The notes under the pieces: model-generated | Database searches by the model: none | What the model was told of the DNA's origin: nothing | Seen by the model: only the letters and a program-made list of their open reading frames with translations | Position numbers and translations under genes: made by a program | In this document: one piece after another, positions 1 to 6,955 of the stretch | Layout: every line of letters starts with the position of its first letter | How positions within the stretch are numbered: the first letter of the stretch is position 1 | Origin: Proteobacteria bacterium UBA1844 | GTDB taxonomy: Bacteria > Pseudomonadota > Gammaproteobacteria > Steroidobacterales > Woeseiaceae | Length of the DNA: 10,544 bases | Reading direction: 5' to 3' | Assembly (NCBI GenBank): GCA_002338615.1 | Contig: DDIS01000209.1 | Location: forward strand, 1 to 10,544

Positions 1-100
1 CCGCGCCCCGATCGCGGGCTGCACGGCCGCTGATGCGCTCAATCTGTGCGCAGGCCGCCGAATTTGGATAGAGTACGCCGGTTCCAGCGGAGGCGTATTC

Positions 101-1633
101 ATGAAAATTGGTGTACCAAAAGAGATTCATCCGGGCGAACAGCGAGTCGCCACAACCCCGGATGTGGCTCTGCAATTGCAGAAGCTCGGCTTCGAAGTGC
201 TTGTCGAGGCGGGCGCGGGCGTTGCTGCCAGCTATTCCGACGAGGCTTACCGGGCTGCCAACTGCCGAGTGGTCGCGACGGCCGGCGACATCTGGCGCGA
301 GGCCGATATCGTACTGAAAGTACGCGCACCTGAAGCGGGTGAAGCCGATGCATTACGCAGTGACCAGACGCTGATCAGCTTTCTCTGGCCGGCGCAGAAC
401 CCGGAGCTGTTGCAACAGCTCACCGCAAGCGGCGCAACCGCGATGGCAATGGACAGCATCCCGCGCATCTCGCGCGCGCAAAAGATGGATGCCTTGAGTT
501 CGATGGCCAACATTGGTGGCTATCGCGCAATCGTCGAGGCGGCACAGCATTTCGGACGCTTTTTCACCGGGCAAATAACCGCCGCCGGCAAAGTACCGCC
601 GGCCAAGGTGATGGTTATCGGCGCCGGCGTTGCGGGTCTCGCGGCCATCGGTGCTGCAAAAAGCATGGGTGCCGTCGTGCGCGCATTCGACACGCGGCCC
701 GAAGTGAAAGAGCAGGTCGAGAGCATGGACGCCGAATTCCTGATGCTCGACTTCGATGGTGAAGACGGCGCGGGCGAGGGCGGTTACGCGAAGACGATGA
801 GCGAGGAGTTCATTCGGGCCGAGATGGCCCTGTTCGCAAGCCAGGCGAAAGAGGTGGACATTATCGTCACGACCGCGCTGATTCCCGGCAAGCCTGCACC
901 CCGCCTGATCACCGCCGAGATGGTAGCGTCCATGAAGGACGGCAGCGTCGTTGTTGACCTCGCGGCCGAACAGGGTGGCAACTGCGAATTAACGGTACGT
1001 GACGAAGTCGTCAAGCGCGACGGGGTCACCATCATTGGTTATACGGACCTGCCAAGCCGGCTGGCATCACAGGCCAGCCAGTTGTACGGTACCAACCTGA
1101 GACACCTGCTTACGGATCTCACGCCGGAGAAGGACGGCAATATCGTCGTCAACATGGAGGATGAGGTGATCCGCGGCGCCACCGTATGCACGGGTGGCGA
1201 GACAACCTGGCCACCACCGGCACCGAAGCTCTCGACCGCGCCAGCCAAGAAAAAACCGGCACCGGCACCGGCGCCAAAAGTCGAAAAACCTTCCACCAGC
1301 GGACCGATCATTGCCCTTGTTGTCGGCGGGCTCGCGCTGTTCGGTTTGGGAGCGGTTGCGCCGGCATCCTTCATGGCGCATTTCACCGTCTTCGTGCTGG
1401 CCTGTTTCGTGGGCTACATGGTGATCTGGAATGTATCGCCCGCGCTGCACACGCCATTGATGAGCGTCACGAATGCGATTTCCAGCATCATCGTGCTGGG
1501 CGCCTTGTTGCAGATAAGTTCGGCGGACAACGTGATCATGTGGATTGCCGGGTTTACCGTATTGCTAACGAGTATCAACATCGCCGGCGGATTTGCTGTT
1601 ACACGTCGCATGCTCGAAATGTTCAGGAAGTGA
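101..1633 (+). CDS. pntA: NAD(P) transhydrogenase subunit alpha (proton-translocating)
   Basis: Alpha subunit of the membrane-bound transhydrogenase, which passes hydride from NADH to NADP+ driven by proton entry and so supplies NADPH. The product is 510 residues, the same length as E. coli PntA as I recall it. Residues 1 to about 370 form the NAD(H)-binding domain I: the [10 protein letters not shown] loop (R125, Q127, D130, S133), the Rossmann motif GAGVAGL from G174, and D197 in [14 protein letters not shown] Pro/Ala/Lys-rich linker covers about 370-400. Four membrane helices follow at roughly 403-420, 427-445, 456-472 and 477-498, including the [12 protein letters not shown] segment. The single-chain form is the E. 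coli-like arrangement, not the split PntAA/PntAB form. The start is supported by GGAGG at 89-93, seven bases before the ATG. pntB follows after 7 nt, so the two form an operon. I could not identify a convincing promoter in the first 100 bases. Confidence 0.98.
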   Translation: MKIGVPKEIHPGEQRVATTPDVALQLQKLGFEVLVEAGAGVAASYSDEAYRAANCRVVATAGDIWREADIVLKVRAPEAGEADALRSDQTLISFLWPAQNPELLQQLTASGATAMAMDSIPRISRAQKMDALSSMANIGGYRAIVEAAQHFGRFFTGQITAAGKVPPAKVMVIGAGVAGLAAIGAAKSMGAVVRAFDTRPEVKEQVESMDAEFLMLDFDGEDGAGEGGYAKTMSEEFIRAEMALFASQAKEVDIIVTTALIPGKPAPRLITAEMVASMKDGSVVVDLAAEQGGNCELTVRDEVVKRDGVTIIGYTDLPSRLASQASQLYGTNLRHLLTDLTPEKDGNIVVNMEDEVIRGATVCTGGETTWPPPAPKLSTAPAKKKPAPAPAPKVEKPSTSGPIIALVVGGLALFGLGAVAPASFMAHFTVFVLACFVGYMVIWNVSPALHTPLMSVTNAISSIIVLGALLQISSADNVIMWIAGFTVLLTSINIAGGFAVTRRMLEMFRK

Positions 1634-1640
1634 GATTTTT

Positions 1641-3038
1641 ATGATTGAGAGCGGCATCGTAACTGTTTCCTATATCGCTGCGACGATACTTTTTATTCTT
1701 GCGCTCGGCGGCCTGTCGAACCAGGAGACCGCACGACGCGGCAACTGGTATGGCATCGTCGGTATGGCGATCGCGCTGGCGGCGACCATTCTCGGCGTCG
1801 TCACGCAGCACTACACGCTGCTTTTTGTCGCGCTGTTAGTGGGCGGGAGTATCGGCATCCTTCTCGCGCGTCGCGTGCAGATGACGCAAATGCCCGAGCT
1901 GGTTGCCATCCTGCACAGTCTGGTGGGGCTTGCGGCCGTCACCGTCGGCTTTGCCAACTTCCTCGATTCCTCGGTGCATTTTGCCGGGGTCGAGCGAACT
2001 ATCCACGACATCGAAACCTACCTCGGTATCCTGATCGGTGCGGTAACTTTTTCCGGCTCGATAATCGCATTCGGCAAGCTCTCGGGCCGCATCGGCGGCA
2101 AACCGTTGTTGCTGCCCGCACGACACTGGCTGAACCTGGGTTTGCTGCTTGCGGCAATCTGGTTCGGCCGTGAGTTCGTGTTGCAGTCCGCAGCGGGTGG
2201 CGGGACGACGCCGCTGATCCTGATGACGATCGTCGCACTGTTGTTCGGCATCCACATGGTCATGGCCATCGGTGGCGCGGACATGCCCGTGGTCGTGTCA
2301 ATGCTCAACAGCTACTCGGGCTGGGCGGCCGCCGCGACCGGCTTCATGCTCAGCAACGATCTCCTGATCGTGACCGGCGCGCTGGTCGGCTCGAGCGGCG
2401 CAATCTTAAGCTACATCATGTGCCGTGCGATGAACCGGAAATTCATCAACGTGATCGCGGGTGGCTTTGGCACGGGCGGTGGTTCAAGCTCCGCGGGCGG
2501 CGAAGAAATCGAGGGTGAGATCGTCGCAATCGACGCGCAGGAAACTGCCGAAATGCTGCAGAATGCGAAGGAAGTCATGATCATTCCGGGCTACGGGATG
2601 GCAGTCGCCCAGGCGCAGCACACGGTCTTTGAAATCACCAAAGCACTGCGTGCGAAAAACATCAATGTGCGTTTCGGCATTCACCCGGTTGCGGGCCGCA
2701 TGCCCGGCCACATGAACGTGCTGCTGGCGGAGGCACGGGTGCCGTATGACATCGTGTTTGAAATGGATGAGATCAACAAGGACTTTCCGAACGTAGATGT
2801 GTCCGTGGTGATTGGCGCGAATGACATCGTCAACCCTTCGGCACTCGAAGTTCCCGACAGCCCGATTGCGGGCATGCCCGTGCTCGAATGCTGGCGGGGC
2901 GGCACCACCATCGTGTTGAAAAGAAGCATGGCCACAGGCTATGCGGGCGTGCAGAACCCATTGTTTTTCAAAGAAAATACCCGGATGTTGTTCGGCGACG
3001 CGAAGGAAACACTGGACGCGGTTTTAAAGCTGCTTTGA
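1641..3038 (+). CDS. pntB: NAD(P) transhydrogenase subunit beta
   Basis: Beta subunit of the proton-translocating transhydrogenase; it carries most of the membrane channel and the NADP(H)-binding domain III. The product is 465 residues (E. coli about 462). The N-terminal ~265 residues are a series of hydrophobic helices containing [15 protein letters not shown] with H92, the position of the channel histidine, and [20 protein letters not shown] Gly/Ser linker near residues 278-287 leads to domain III with [10 protein letters not shown] (from G317), [29 protein letters not shown] and [18 protein letters not shown], all typical NADP-site elements. I chose the ATG at 1641 over an upstream in-frame ATG at 1593, because the latter lies inside pntA and MIESG matches the family N terminus. 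The spacing to pntA is 7 nt, and AGGAAG at 1625-1630 overlaps the end of pntA as a likely ribosome site. A T-rich tract follows the gene, but I see no clear terminator stem. Confidence 0.98.
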   Translation: MIESGIVTVSYIAATILFILALGGLSNQETARRGNWYGIVGMAIALAATILGVVTQHYTLLFVALLVGGSIGILLARRVQMTQMPELVAILHSLVGLAAVTVGFANFLDSSVHFAGVERTIHDIETYLGILIGAVTFSGSIIAFGKLSGRIGGKPLLLPARHWLNLGLLLAAIWFGREFVLQSAAGGGTTPLILMTIVALLFGIHMVMAIGGADMPVVVSMLNSYSGWAAAATGFMLSNDLLIVTGALVGSSGAILSYIMCRAMNRKFINVIAGGFGTGGGSSSAGGEEIEGEIVAIDAQETAEMLQNAKEVMIIPGYGMAVAQAQHTVFEITKALRAKNINVRFGIHPVAGRMPGHMNVLLAEARVPYDIVFEMDEINKDFPNVDVSVVIGANDIVNPSALEVPDSPIAGMPVLECWRGGTTIVLKRSMATGYAGVQNPLFFKENTRMLFGDAKETLDAVLKLL

Positions 3039-3056
3039 GAAGTGCATCAGTTGCTT

Positions 3057-3084
3057 TTTTCACTTTTTGGCGCAAACTTATATG
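3057..3084 (+). promoter_or_regulatory. weak candidate promoter upstream of the HNH gene
   Basis: TATATG at 3079-3084 (four of six to TATAAT) lies 16 nt after TTTTCA at 3057-3062 (four of six to TTGACA), in an AT-rich island of the 106-nt gap between pntB and the HNH gene. The fit is modest, and AT-rich DNA gives such matches by chance. It is listed because it is the only promoter-like pair in this gap. Confidence 0.22.
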
Positions 3085-3144
3085 AGGGGCGTGCGCGGTA
3101 AAGGCCGGGCGGGCTGCAAGCACTAAACAAACGAGGTGTTTGAA

Positions 3145-3798
3145 TTGCGAGCCGGAATGGCTTCCGACATATCGCAACAGGTGTTGCGAACCGATGTAGC
3201 CGGTATGCCACTGGAGTGGATCGACTACAGGGAAGCTGTACGCCTGTACCACGCCGAACAAGTCGCCTACGACTGCGGCACATTACTCTACACCGTGTTT
3301 GGTGGTTACCGGTCGCTCGATGGTCATCGCAGCAAGGTCGACGTCAACTCGATCGTTGCAACGCACGGCACCAGCAAGAGCCTGTCGCGTAATCGCGATA
3401 AATACGTTCCGCCGCTGAACAACCGGACGCTGTTCAAACGCGATGCGAATCTCTGTTTGTACTGCGCCATGCGCTACCCAACCCGCGATTTGACACGCGA
3501 CCACATACGACCCATTTCACAAGGCGGCCGGGACGTCTGGAACAACGTGGCAACGGCCTGCCGACGCTGCAACAACTACAAGGGGGGTCGGACCCCCGAA
3601 CAGGCCGCGATGGAACTGATCGCGGTGCCGTTCACCCCGACCTACGCAGAATACATCTACCTCAAAGGCCGACGCGTGCTCGCCGACCAGATGCAATACC
3701 TGCTGGCGCACATTCCGCGCTCCAGCCCCCTGCACGCCCGACTCACCGACCACATCTTCTCCGGTGAGCAGGTCATCGACACCCACTTCCACGGTTAA
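3145..3798 (+). CDS. HNH endonuclease family protein
   Basis: A stand-alone HNH (His-Asn-His) nuclease-fold protein. Counting from the TTG at 3145 it has 217 residues. The HNH core is at about 104-147: CLYC (first zinc pair), RDHIRPISQGG with the D-H catalytic pair, WNN, then CRRCNNYKGGRTP (second zinc pair and terminal Asn). The N-terminal part (VLRTDVAGMPLEWIDYREAV) and the segment after the core (AVPFTPTYAEYIYLKGRR) resemble a chromosomal proteobacterial HNH family of unknown biological role; the DNA target is unknown. Start choice: the frame is open from GTG 3136, with TTG 3145 and ATG 3157 as alternatives. ACGAGG at 3131-3136 sits eight bases before the TTG, which is ideal Shine-Dalgarno spacing, whereas the GTG overlaps that motif. 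No restriction, methylase or transposase partner is adjacent. The stop codon TAA is shared with the left edge of a long inverted repeat, so the repeat may have set or altered the C terminus. Confidence 0.88.
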   Translation: MRAGMASDISQQVLRTDVAGMPLEWIDYREAVRLYHAEQVAYDCGTLLYTVFGGYRSLDGHRSKVDVNSIVATHGTSKSLSRNRDKYVPPLNNRTLFKRDANLCLYCAMRYPTRDLTRDHIRPISQGGRDVWNNVATACRRCNNYKGGRTPEQAAMELIAVPFTPTYAEYIYLKGRRVLADQMQYLLAHIPRSSPLHARLTDHIFSGEQVIDTHFHG

Positions 3799-3874
3799 AA
3801 AAGGGGTCAGGTTTATTTATTGATACCTATTGCCAATGCAACAGGTATCAATAAATAAACCTGACCCCTTTTTT
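3797..3874. repeat. perfect 32-bp inverted repeat (MITE/REP-like palindrome)
   Basis: Left arm 3797-3828 is the exact reverse complement of right arm 3843-3874, starting AAAAAAGGGGTCAGG and ending in TTGATACCT. The 14-nt centre can extend the stem with TTGC/GCAA (3830-3833 and 3838-3841) past one mismatch, leaving a CAAT tetraloop. In RNA either strand gives a very stable hairpin followed by U residues, so it could end transcription in both directions. The A-rich left end overlaps the HNH stop codon, and the right end is 16 nt before the exonuclease ATG. Arms with GGGGTCAGG plus AT-rich text resemble intergenic repeats that I associate with REP-associated tyrosine transposases in marine gammaproteobacteria; this link is from memory. 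No transposase is present here, so if mobile it would depend on one elsewhere. Confidence 0.9.
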
Positions 3875-3878
3875 TCCA

Positions 3879-3884
3879 TATACT
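3879..3884 (+). promoter_or_regulatory. candidate -10 box for a leaderless exonuclease transcript
   Basis: TATACT matches TATAAT at five of six positions. The A of the exonuclease ATG at 3891 is the seventh base after this box, which is the usual distance to a transcription start, so the mRNA could begin at its start codon. This fits the lack of any Shine-Dalgarno in the 16 nt between the inverted repeat and the ATG. The -35 region would fall inside the right arm of the palindrome (TAAACC at 3856-3861 with a 17-nt spacer, only three of six). It is inferred from spacing and composition only. Confidence 0.35.
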
Positions 3885-3890
3885 ACCCGA

Positions 3891-4781
3891 ATGCAATACC
3901 TCATCGACGCCAGCGTGTATGTGTTTCGCGCTTACTATTCCATGCCGGACGATATCGTCGATAAAGAGGGCAATCCGGTTAACGCCCTGTACGGGTTTTG
4001 TCGCTTTATTGGCGACTTCATGGAGCAGGTGCGGCCGGTGCACATTGCGGTGGCCTTCGATGAAAGCCTGACGAGTTCCTTTCGCACCGAGATTTACCCG
4101 CAATACAAAGCGAACCGCGAACCGGCGCCGGAGGATTTACGGCGGCAGTTTGCGCTGTGCCGGCGTTTTGCGCGGGCGATGGGATTGATGGAGTGCGCCG
4201 ACCCAAGGTACGAGGCGGACGATCTTATCGGCACACTTGTTACCCTGGGACGTCTGCAGGGACGGCCGTCGACGATTGTCAGTCGCGATAAAGACCTGAC
4301 ACAATTGTTGACGAAGGTTGATGTCTTCTGGGATTTCGCGGGCAAAGGCAAGCTTGCTTACGAGAAGATCCCCGAAGTGTTCGGCGTGTGGCCGGAGCAG
4401 ATCGCCGATTTTCTCGCCCTCGCCGGTGATGCGGTCGACAACATTCCGGGAGTGCCAGGGGTAGGCAAGAAGACAGCCGGCGCGTTGCTGCAGCATTTCG
4501 GTTCACTCGAAAAAGTGTACGAGAATCTCGACAATATTCACCTGGTCAAGGTGCGCGGCGCGAAGACACTTGGCGCGAAGCTCGGTGCGCACAAAGACGC
4601 GGCAGATCTCGCCCGCAGGCTGACGGGCATCGCCTGTGATGCGCCGATGGATAATCCGGAAAAGTACCTCCGGCCTGCGAGACCCGATCTCGGCGCAATC
4701 AATGCACTGTACGATGAAGCCGACATAGGCACGGCTTTACGGCGCCAGGCCGAGCGCATAGCGGACCTCCACCAGGCCTGA
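3891..4781 (+). CDS. stand-alone 5'-3' exonuclease (PolA N-terminal-type / FEN family)
   Basis: A flap-endonuclease-family nuclease of 296 residues, matching the 5'-3' exonuclease domain of DNA polymerase I but encoded alone. Such proteins remove RNA primers or 5' flaps; the specific role here is inferred. Metal-binding acidic residues are in order: D6 (LIDASVYVFRAYY), D57 (AVAFD), E108/D110/D111 (YEADDLIGT), D133/D135 (SRDKDL) and D180/D183 (GDAVDNIPGVPG). YKANR at 72-76 is a family signature. The helix-hairpin-helix DNA-binding motif PGVPGVGKKTA is at 186-196. All expected catalytic residues are present, so it should be active. It is longer than E. coli Xni (about 251 residues), so I give no symbol. 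No Shine-Dalgarno precedes the ATG. The inverted repeat ends 16 nt upstream and would block read-through from the HNH gene. The next gene begins 3 nt after the stop and in the same frame. Confidence 0.93.
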   Translation: MQYLIDASVYVFRAYYSMPDDIVDKEGNPVNALYGFCRFIGDFMEQVRPVHIAVAFDESLTSSFRTEIYPQYKANREPAPEDLRRQFALCRRFARAMGLMECADPRYEADDLIGTLVTLGRLQGRPSTIVSRDKDLTQLLTKVDVFWDFAGKGKLAYEKIPEVFGVWPEQIADFLALAGDAVDNIPGVPGVGKKTAGALLQHFGSLEKVYENLDNIHLVKVRGAKTLGAKLGAHKDAADLARRLTGIACDAPMDNPEKYLRPARPDLGAINALYDEADIGTALRRQAERIADLHQA

Positions 4782-4784
4782 GTT

Positions 4785-5573
4785 GTGCCCGACTGGCAGA
4801 AACGAAGCAAGCATCGCGAAGCCTTTGTAAAAACCGCGCCGGTGCATGCGCTGCCGATGTTCGAGGCCGAGGCCGAAGGTCTCGCGGCGCTCGCGGCGAC
4901 GAAGACGATCCGTGTTCCCGACGTTCTGGACGTGGGCATACAACGCGACAAGGCCTTCATTGCGCTCGAATGGCTGGATCTTGCCGGCCTGTCACCGGAT
5001 CTCGAACGCGAACTCGGCACGCAGCTTGCCCGCCTGCATCGGCACAGCGCTGATCGCTTCGGCTGGCATCGCGACAACGCGATCGGGCCGACGGCACAGC
5101 AAAACTCCTGGTGCGAACAATGGGTCGAATTCTTTCGTCAGCATCGCCTGCAGTCGCAACTGGCGCTGGCCCGGGAAAATGCCCATACGGGCGAGATCCA
5201 GGAACTTGGCGAGCAACTCGCCGCCAATCTCGAGCTGCTATTTGGTGACTACGAACCGCTGCCCTCGCTGCTGCACGGGGACTTGTGGGCGGGCAACGCA
5301 GCTGCAGCGAAAGGCGTGCCTGTAATTTTTGATCCGGCCGTCTATTTCGGCGACCGCGAATCGGACATCGCAATGACGCGCCTGTTTGGTGGTTTCGGTC
5401 ACGCTTTTTATTCGGCCTATACGTCAGAGTGGCCGATGGCGGCTGGTTACGAGCAACGGCAGAAGCTCTACCAGCTTTATCACGTGCTCAACCACCTGAA
5501 CCTGTTTGGCACAACGTACCTCGGACGCGCGATGACTTTGCTCAAGGATCTGGGCCGGACTATTCATGAATAG
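4785..5573 (+). CDS. fructosamine kinase family protein, N-terminally short
   Basis: Family member of fructosamine/ketosamine-3-kinase (APH-like fold), enzymes that phosphorylate sugar adducts on glycated proteins so that they fall off. Recognisable parts are AFVKTAP with K16 (the ATP-site lysine), PMFEAEAEGLAAL, RVPDVLDVG, LARLHRHSADRFGWHRDN, the catalytic loop HGDLWAGN (164-171), FDPAVYFGDRESDIAMTRL with D183, LFGGF, and LYQLYHVLNHLNLFG near the C terminus. The product is 262 residues. Full-length relatives such as E. coli YniA are about 286 and have roughly 30 more residues before the F-V-K motif, including the glycine-rich nucleotide loop. Those residues are absent, and I did not find them in the other two frames upstream. 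The GTG start at 4785 is the first possible start after the exonuclease TGA (4779-4781), with weak ribosome-site evidence, so translation is probably coupled. It may be an atypical or inactive kinase. Confidence 0.85.
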   Translation: MPDWQKRSKHREAFVKTAPVHALPMFEAEAEGLAALAATKTIRVPDVLDVGIQRDKAFIALEWLDLAGLSPDLERELGTQLARLHRHSADRFGWHRDNAIGPTAQQNSWCEQWVEFFRQHRLQSQLALARENAHTGEIQELGEQLAANLELLFGDYEPLPSLLHGDLWAGNAAAAKGVPVIFDPAVYFGDRESDIAMTRLFGGFGHAFYSAYTSEWPMAAGYEQRQKLYQLYHVLNHLNLFGTTYLGRAMTLLKDLGRTIHE

Positions 5574-5580
5574 CCCGGCC
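5553..5580. repeat. 28-bp near-perfect palindrome over the kinase stop codon
   Basis: The segment has GGCCGG at the left, CTATTCATGAATAG in the centre and CCGGCC at the right, with only one mismatched pair (A5559 against C5574); 13 of 14 base pairs match. It contains the TAG stop of the kinase gene (5571-5573) and ends 10 nt before the ATG of the next gene. As RNA it would form a GC-rich hairpin. No U-tract follows, so it is not a standard Rho-independent terminator. It could be an mRNA-stabilising hairpin, a partial attenuator, or a binding site for a dimeric protein. Confidence 0.7.
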
Positions 5581-5590
5581 TAGCCAGGAT

Positions 5591-6313
5591 ATGCGACCCA
5601 TCCCCATATTGATCGCGGCCAGTGCGGTCACGCTGCTGATTTCGTTCTGGAACCGGAATGACCTGCCGCGCAACATTGAGCTCTTACCGGCGCTCGCCGA
5701 TGAACCGCTGCAGTCCGTAACGGATGAAGCACCATTTACGGTCCGCTACGACGACGTCGATTACCGTGTAGAACCACAATACGACTACGAACTCAATGGT
5801 ATGGTTGTTTCTTTCCGCCACCACGACGGCAACAGTCGCATGCACCGCCTCTCAAACGATCATCTGAACATGCTGGATGTCTGTGTCGTCTGGGGCAGCA
5901 ACGCGGCCAATACGCATCTGCAGGACATCAGCTTCTGGAACGGCATTTTCACCTGCAATGTCAAAACGAGCGACCGGGAGGCCTGGGATTCCTTCGATAT
6001 TTACAAGCTGTCCAACAACCATCTTTTGTCCGATGACGAACGTGTGCGAGACGAGGTCCGTGACGTTCGCATCGGGGACCAGATCAAGGTACGCGGCTAT
6101 CTTGCGAGTTACGAAAGCGGCGGCGGCGGGAAGCGCGGCACCAGCACGACCCGGCTGGACACGGGTGATGGCGCCTGCGAAACCCTGTTCGTGAAGGAAT
6201 TTGATATTGTACGGGCGGCGACGAACTACTGGCGCATAGGCATGTACACGTCGCTACTGATTTTCCTGGCCAGCCTGGTGATGTACTTTGCAGCACCGTA
6301 TAAACCTCACTGA
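5591..6313 (+). CDS. hypothetical protein with N- and C-terminal membrane segments
   Basis: I do not recognise a named family. The 240-residue product has a hydrophobic stretch at about 4-19 (a signal anchor or uncleaved signal, with no obvious AxA site). A polar region follows at 21-215, and a second hydrophobic helix at about 216-235 ends in YKPH. The central part is probably outside the inner membrane. It contains SFRHHDG, FWNGIFTC, FDIYKLSNNHLLSDDE, IGDQIKVRGYLASYE, a glycine run and RGTSTTRLDTGDGACETLF. The GDQIKVRGYLASYE stretch has the look of an OB-fold-like beta strand pair, but this is a weak inference. Cysteines are C98, C122 and C196. The ATG at 5591 follows AGGA at 5586-5589 with only one base between, which is too close for a normal ribosome site. 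It is kept because the hydrophobic N terminus begins there and no better in-frame start is seen. It lies 17 nt after the kinase gene, just past a palindrome. Confidence 0.75.
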   Translation: MRPIPILIAASAVTLLISFWNRNDLPRNIELLPALADEPLQSVTDEAPFTVRYDDVDYRVEPQYDYELNGMVVSFRHHDGNSRMHRLSNDHLNMLDVCVVWGSNAANTHLQDISFWNGIFTCNVKTSDREAWDSFDIYKLSNNHLLSDDERVRDEVRDVRIGDQIKVRGYLASYESGGGGKRGTSTTRLDTGDGACETLFVKEFDIVRAATNYWRIGMYTSLLIFLASLVMYFAAPYKPH

Positions 6314-6332
6314 CAGAGTACAAGACCCGCGC

Positions 6333-6509
6333 ATGCTGATGATTGCAAAGAATCGATGCAACCAATGTGCGCACGAATGGCAGGACCGGCCGGTGGGATT
6401 CGCAGTTCACCAGTGCTGCCCCAAGTGTGGTTCCGTTTACTGGCAGTGGCTCAATTACGAGCAAGTTGCGGCGCCGGCACCGGCGAGCGAGCCTGCACCC
6501 GATATTTAA
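6333..6509 (+). CDS. small zinc-ribbon-like protein (58 aa)
   Basis: A short protein with two cysteine pairs, C9-x-x-C12 (CNQC) and C29-x-x-C32 (CPKC, with an extra C28), spaced as in a zinc ribbon. The sequence KNRCNQCAHEW followed by CCPKCGSVYWQWL is like the N-terminal zinc-binding modules that sense or bind partners. The tail (residues 45-58) is Ala/Pro-rich and likely disordered. The frame is open further upstream, but the ATG at 6333 is chosen because it begins 20 nt after the preceding stop; an ATG at 6339 is an alternative. No clear Shine-Dalgarno is visible. The close spacing suggests it is cotranscribed with the preceding membrane protein. The function is unknown; protein or nucleic-acid binding is possible. 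Confidence 0.65.
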   Translation: MLMIAKNRCNQCAHEWQDRPVGFAVHQCCPKCGSVYWQWLNYEQVAAPAPASEPAPDI

Positions 6510-6955
6510 ATGCCAGGAATTCGTCGGGTGGCCCTGGCCCCGCAGGATTTTGCGCAAATCGTTCCTCGTGCAACGATCGCCATCTGGTATTGCTGAAACA
6601 TAACTGGTTTTCTGGCCCCCCTTTTAGGTCGAGTCGGCAGGCAAAAACCTAACTGCCACAGATGCGCACAAAGCCGCTGAGTATGCGCCCTTTTAAAACT
6701 CAAGCATGCGGCAATTGGAGGTGCCGGATACTTCCGGAATCGAATCAATCGCTTATTCCAGCGCGGTCTATCGGCGTTGATCAAGTCCATCCGTTTCATG
6801 CGCAACTGCAGAATTAAACCCTAACCGGACCCCAGAATTGCCGCATCGGGTCGAGTATTGACAATCTAAAAATTCGGCAGAATATCGCGCCACCAAAATG
6901 GCGACCCGGCCAAACAAACGAGGCGCCATGTGACGGGATGACACTGGGGACCCTC
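6510..6955. other. non-coding interval between the zinc-ribbon gene and the RHS gene
   Basis: I see no supported gene in these 446 bases. An antisense open frame covers much of it but has no recognisable motif. Small symmetric elements are present: GCCAGG/CCTGGC (6512-6517 and 6533-6538), the 10-bp palindrome TTTGCGCAAA (6549-6558), GGCAG/CTGCC (6636-6640 and 6653-6657), GCGCA/TGCGC followed by CCTTTT (6664-6694, a weak possible terminator), TTCCGGAA (6732-6739), and ATGGCG/CGCCAT around the RHS leader (6898-6903 and 6924-6929). None matches a riboswitch or ncRNA class that I can name. The 3' part holds a promoter candidate for the RHS gene. Confidence 0.6.
6858..6886 (+). promoter_or_regulatory. 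candidate sigma-70 promoter of the RHS gene
   Basis: A perfect TTGACA -35 box at 6858-6863 is followed after 17 nt by AATATC at 6881-6886 (or GAATAT at 6880-6885 with a 16-nt spacer). The -10 is poor, three of six to consensus, so activator help may be needed. Transcription would start near 6893, giving a leader of about 63 nt before the RHS ATG. Confidence 0.4.

Noticed and set aside
1..33. Frame 1 reads through to a TGA at 31-33 and could be the tail of an upstream gene.
   Set aside because: Only ten codons are visible and none is recognisable, so a coding call cannot be supported.
3026..3067. T-rich tract after pntB as a Rho-independent terminator.
   Set aside because: The only self-complementary piece nearby is AAAGC/GCTTT with a one-base loop, which cannot form a terminator stem.
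6611..6694. Possible structured RNA or riboswitch (AGGCAAAAACCT and CACAAAGCC resemble parts of the c-di-GMP GEMM consensus).
   Set aside because: The order and spacing of the pieces do not follow the GEMM fold and the stems are only 5 bp; I would need a covariance-model search to say more.
6664..6694. GCGCA/TGCGC hairpin followed by CCTTTT as terminator of the zinc-ribbon transcript.
   Set aside because: The stem is only 5 bp with a 15-nt loop and the T run is four bases, so it is mentioned only within the interval entry.
6506..6805. A 99-codon antisense open frame in the non-coding interval.
   Set aside because: It is rich in Arg and Cys in no pattern that I recognise, overlaps the end of the zinc-ribbon gene, and has no ribosome site that I can defend.
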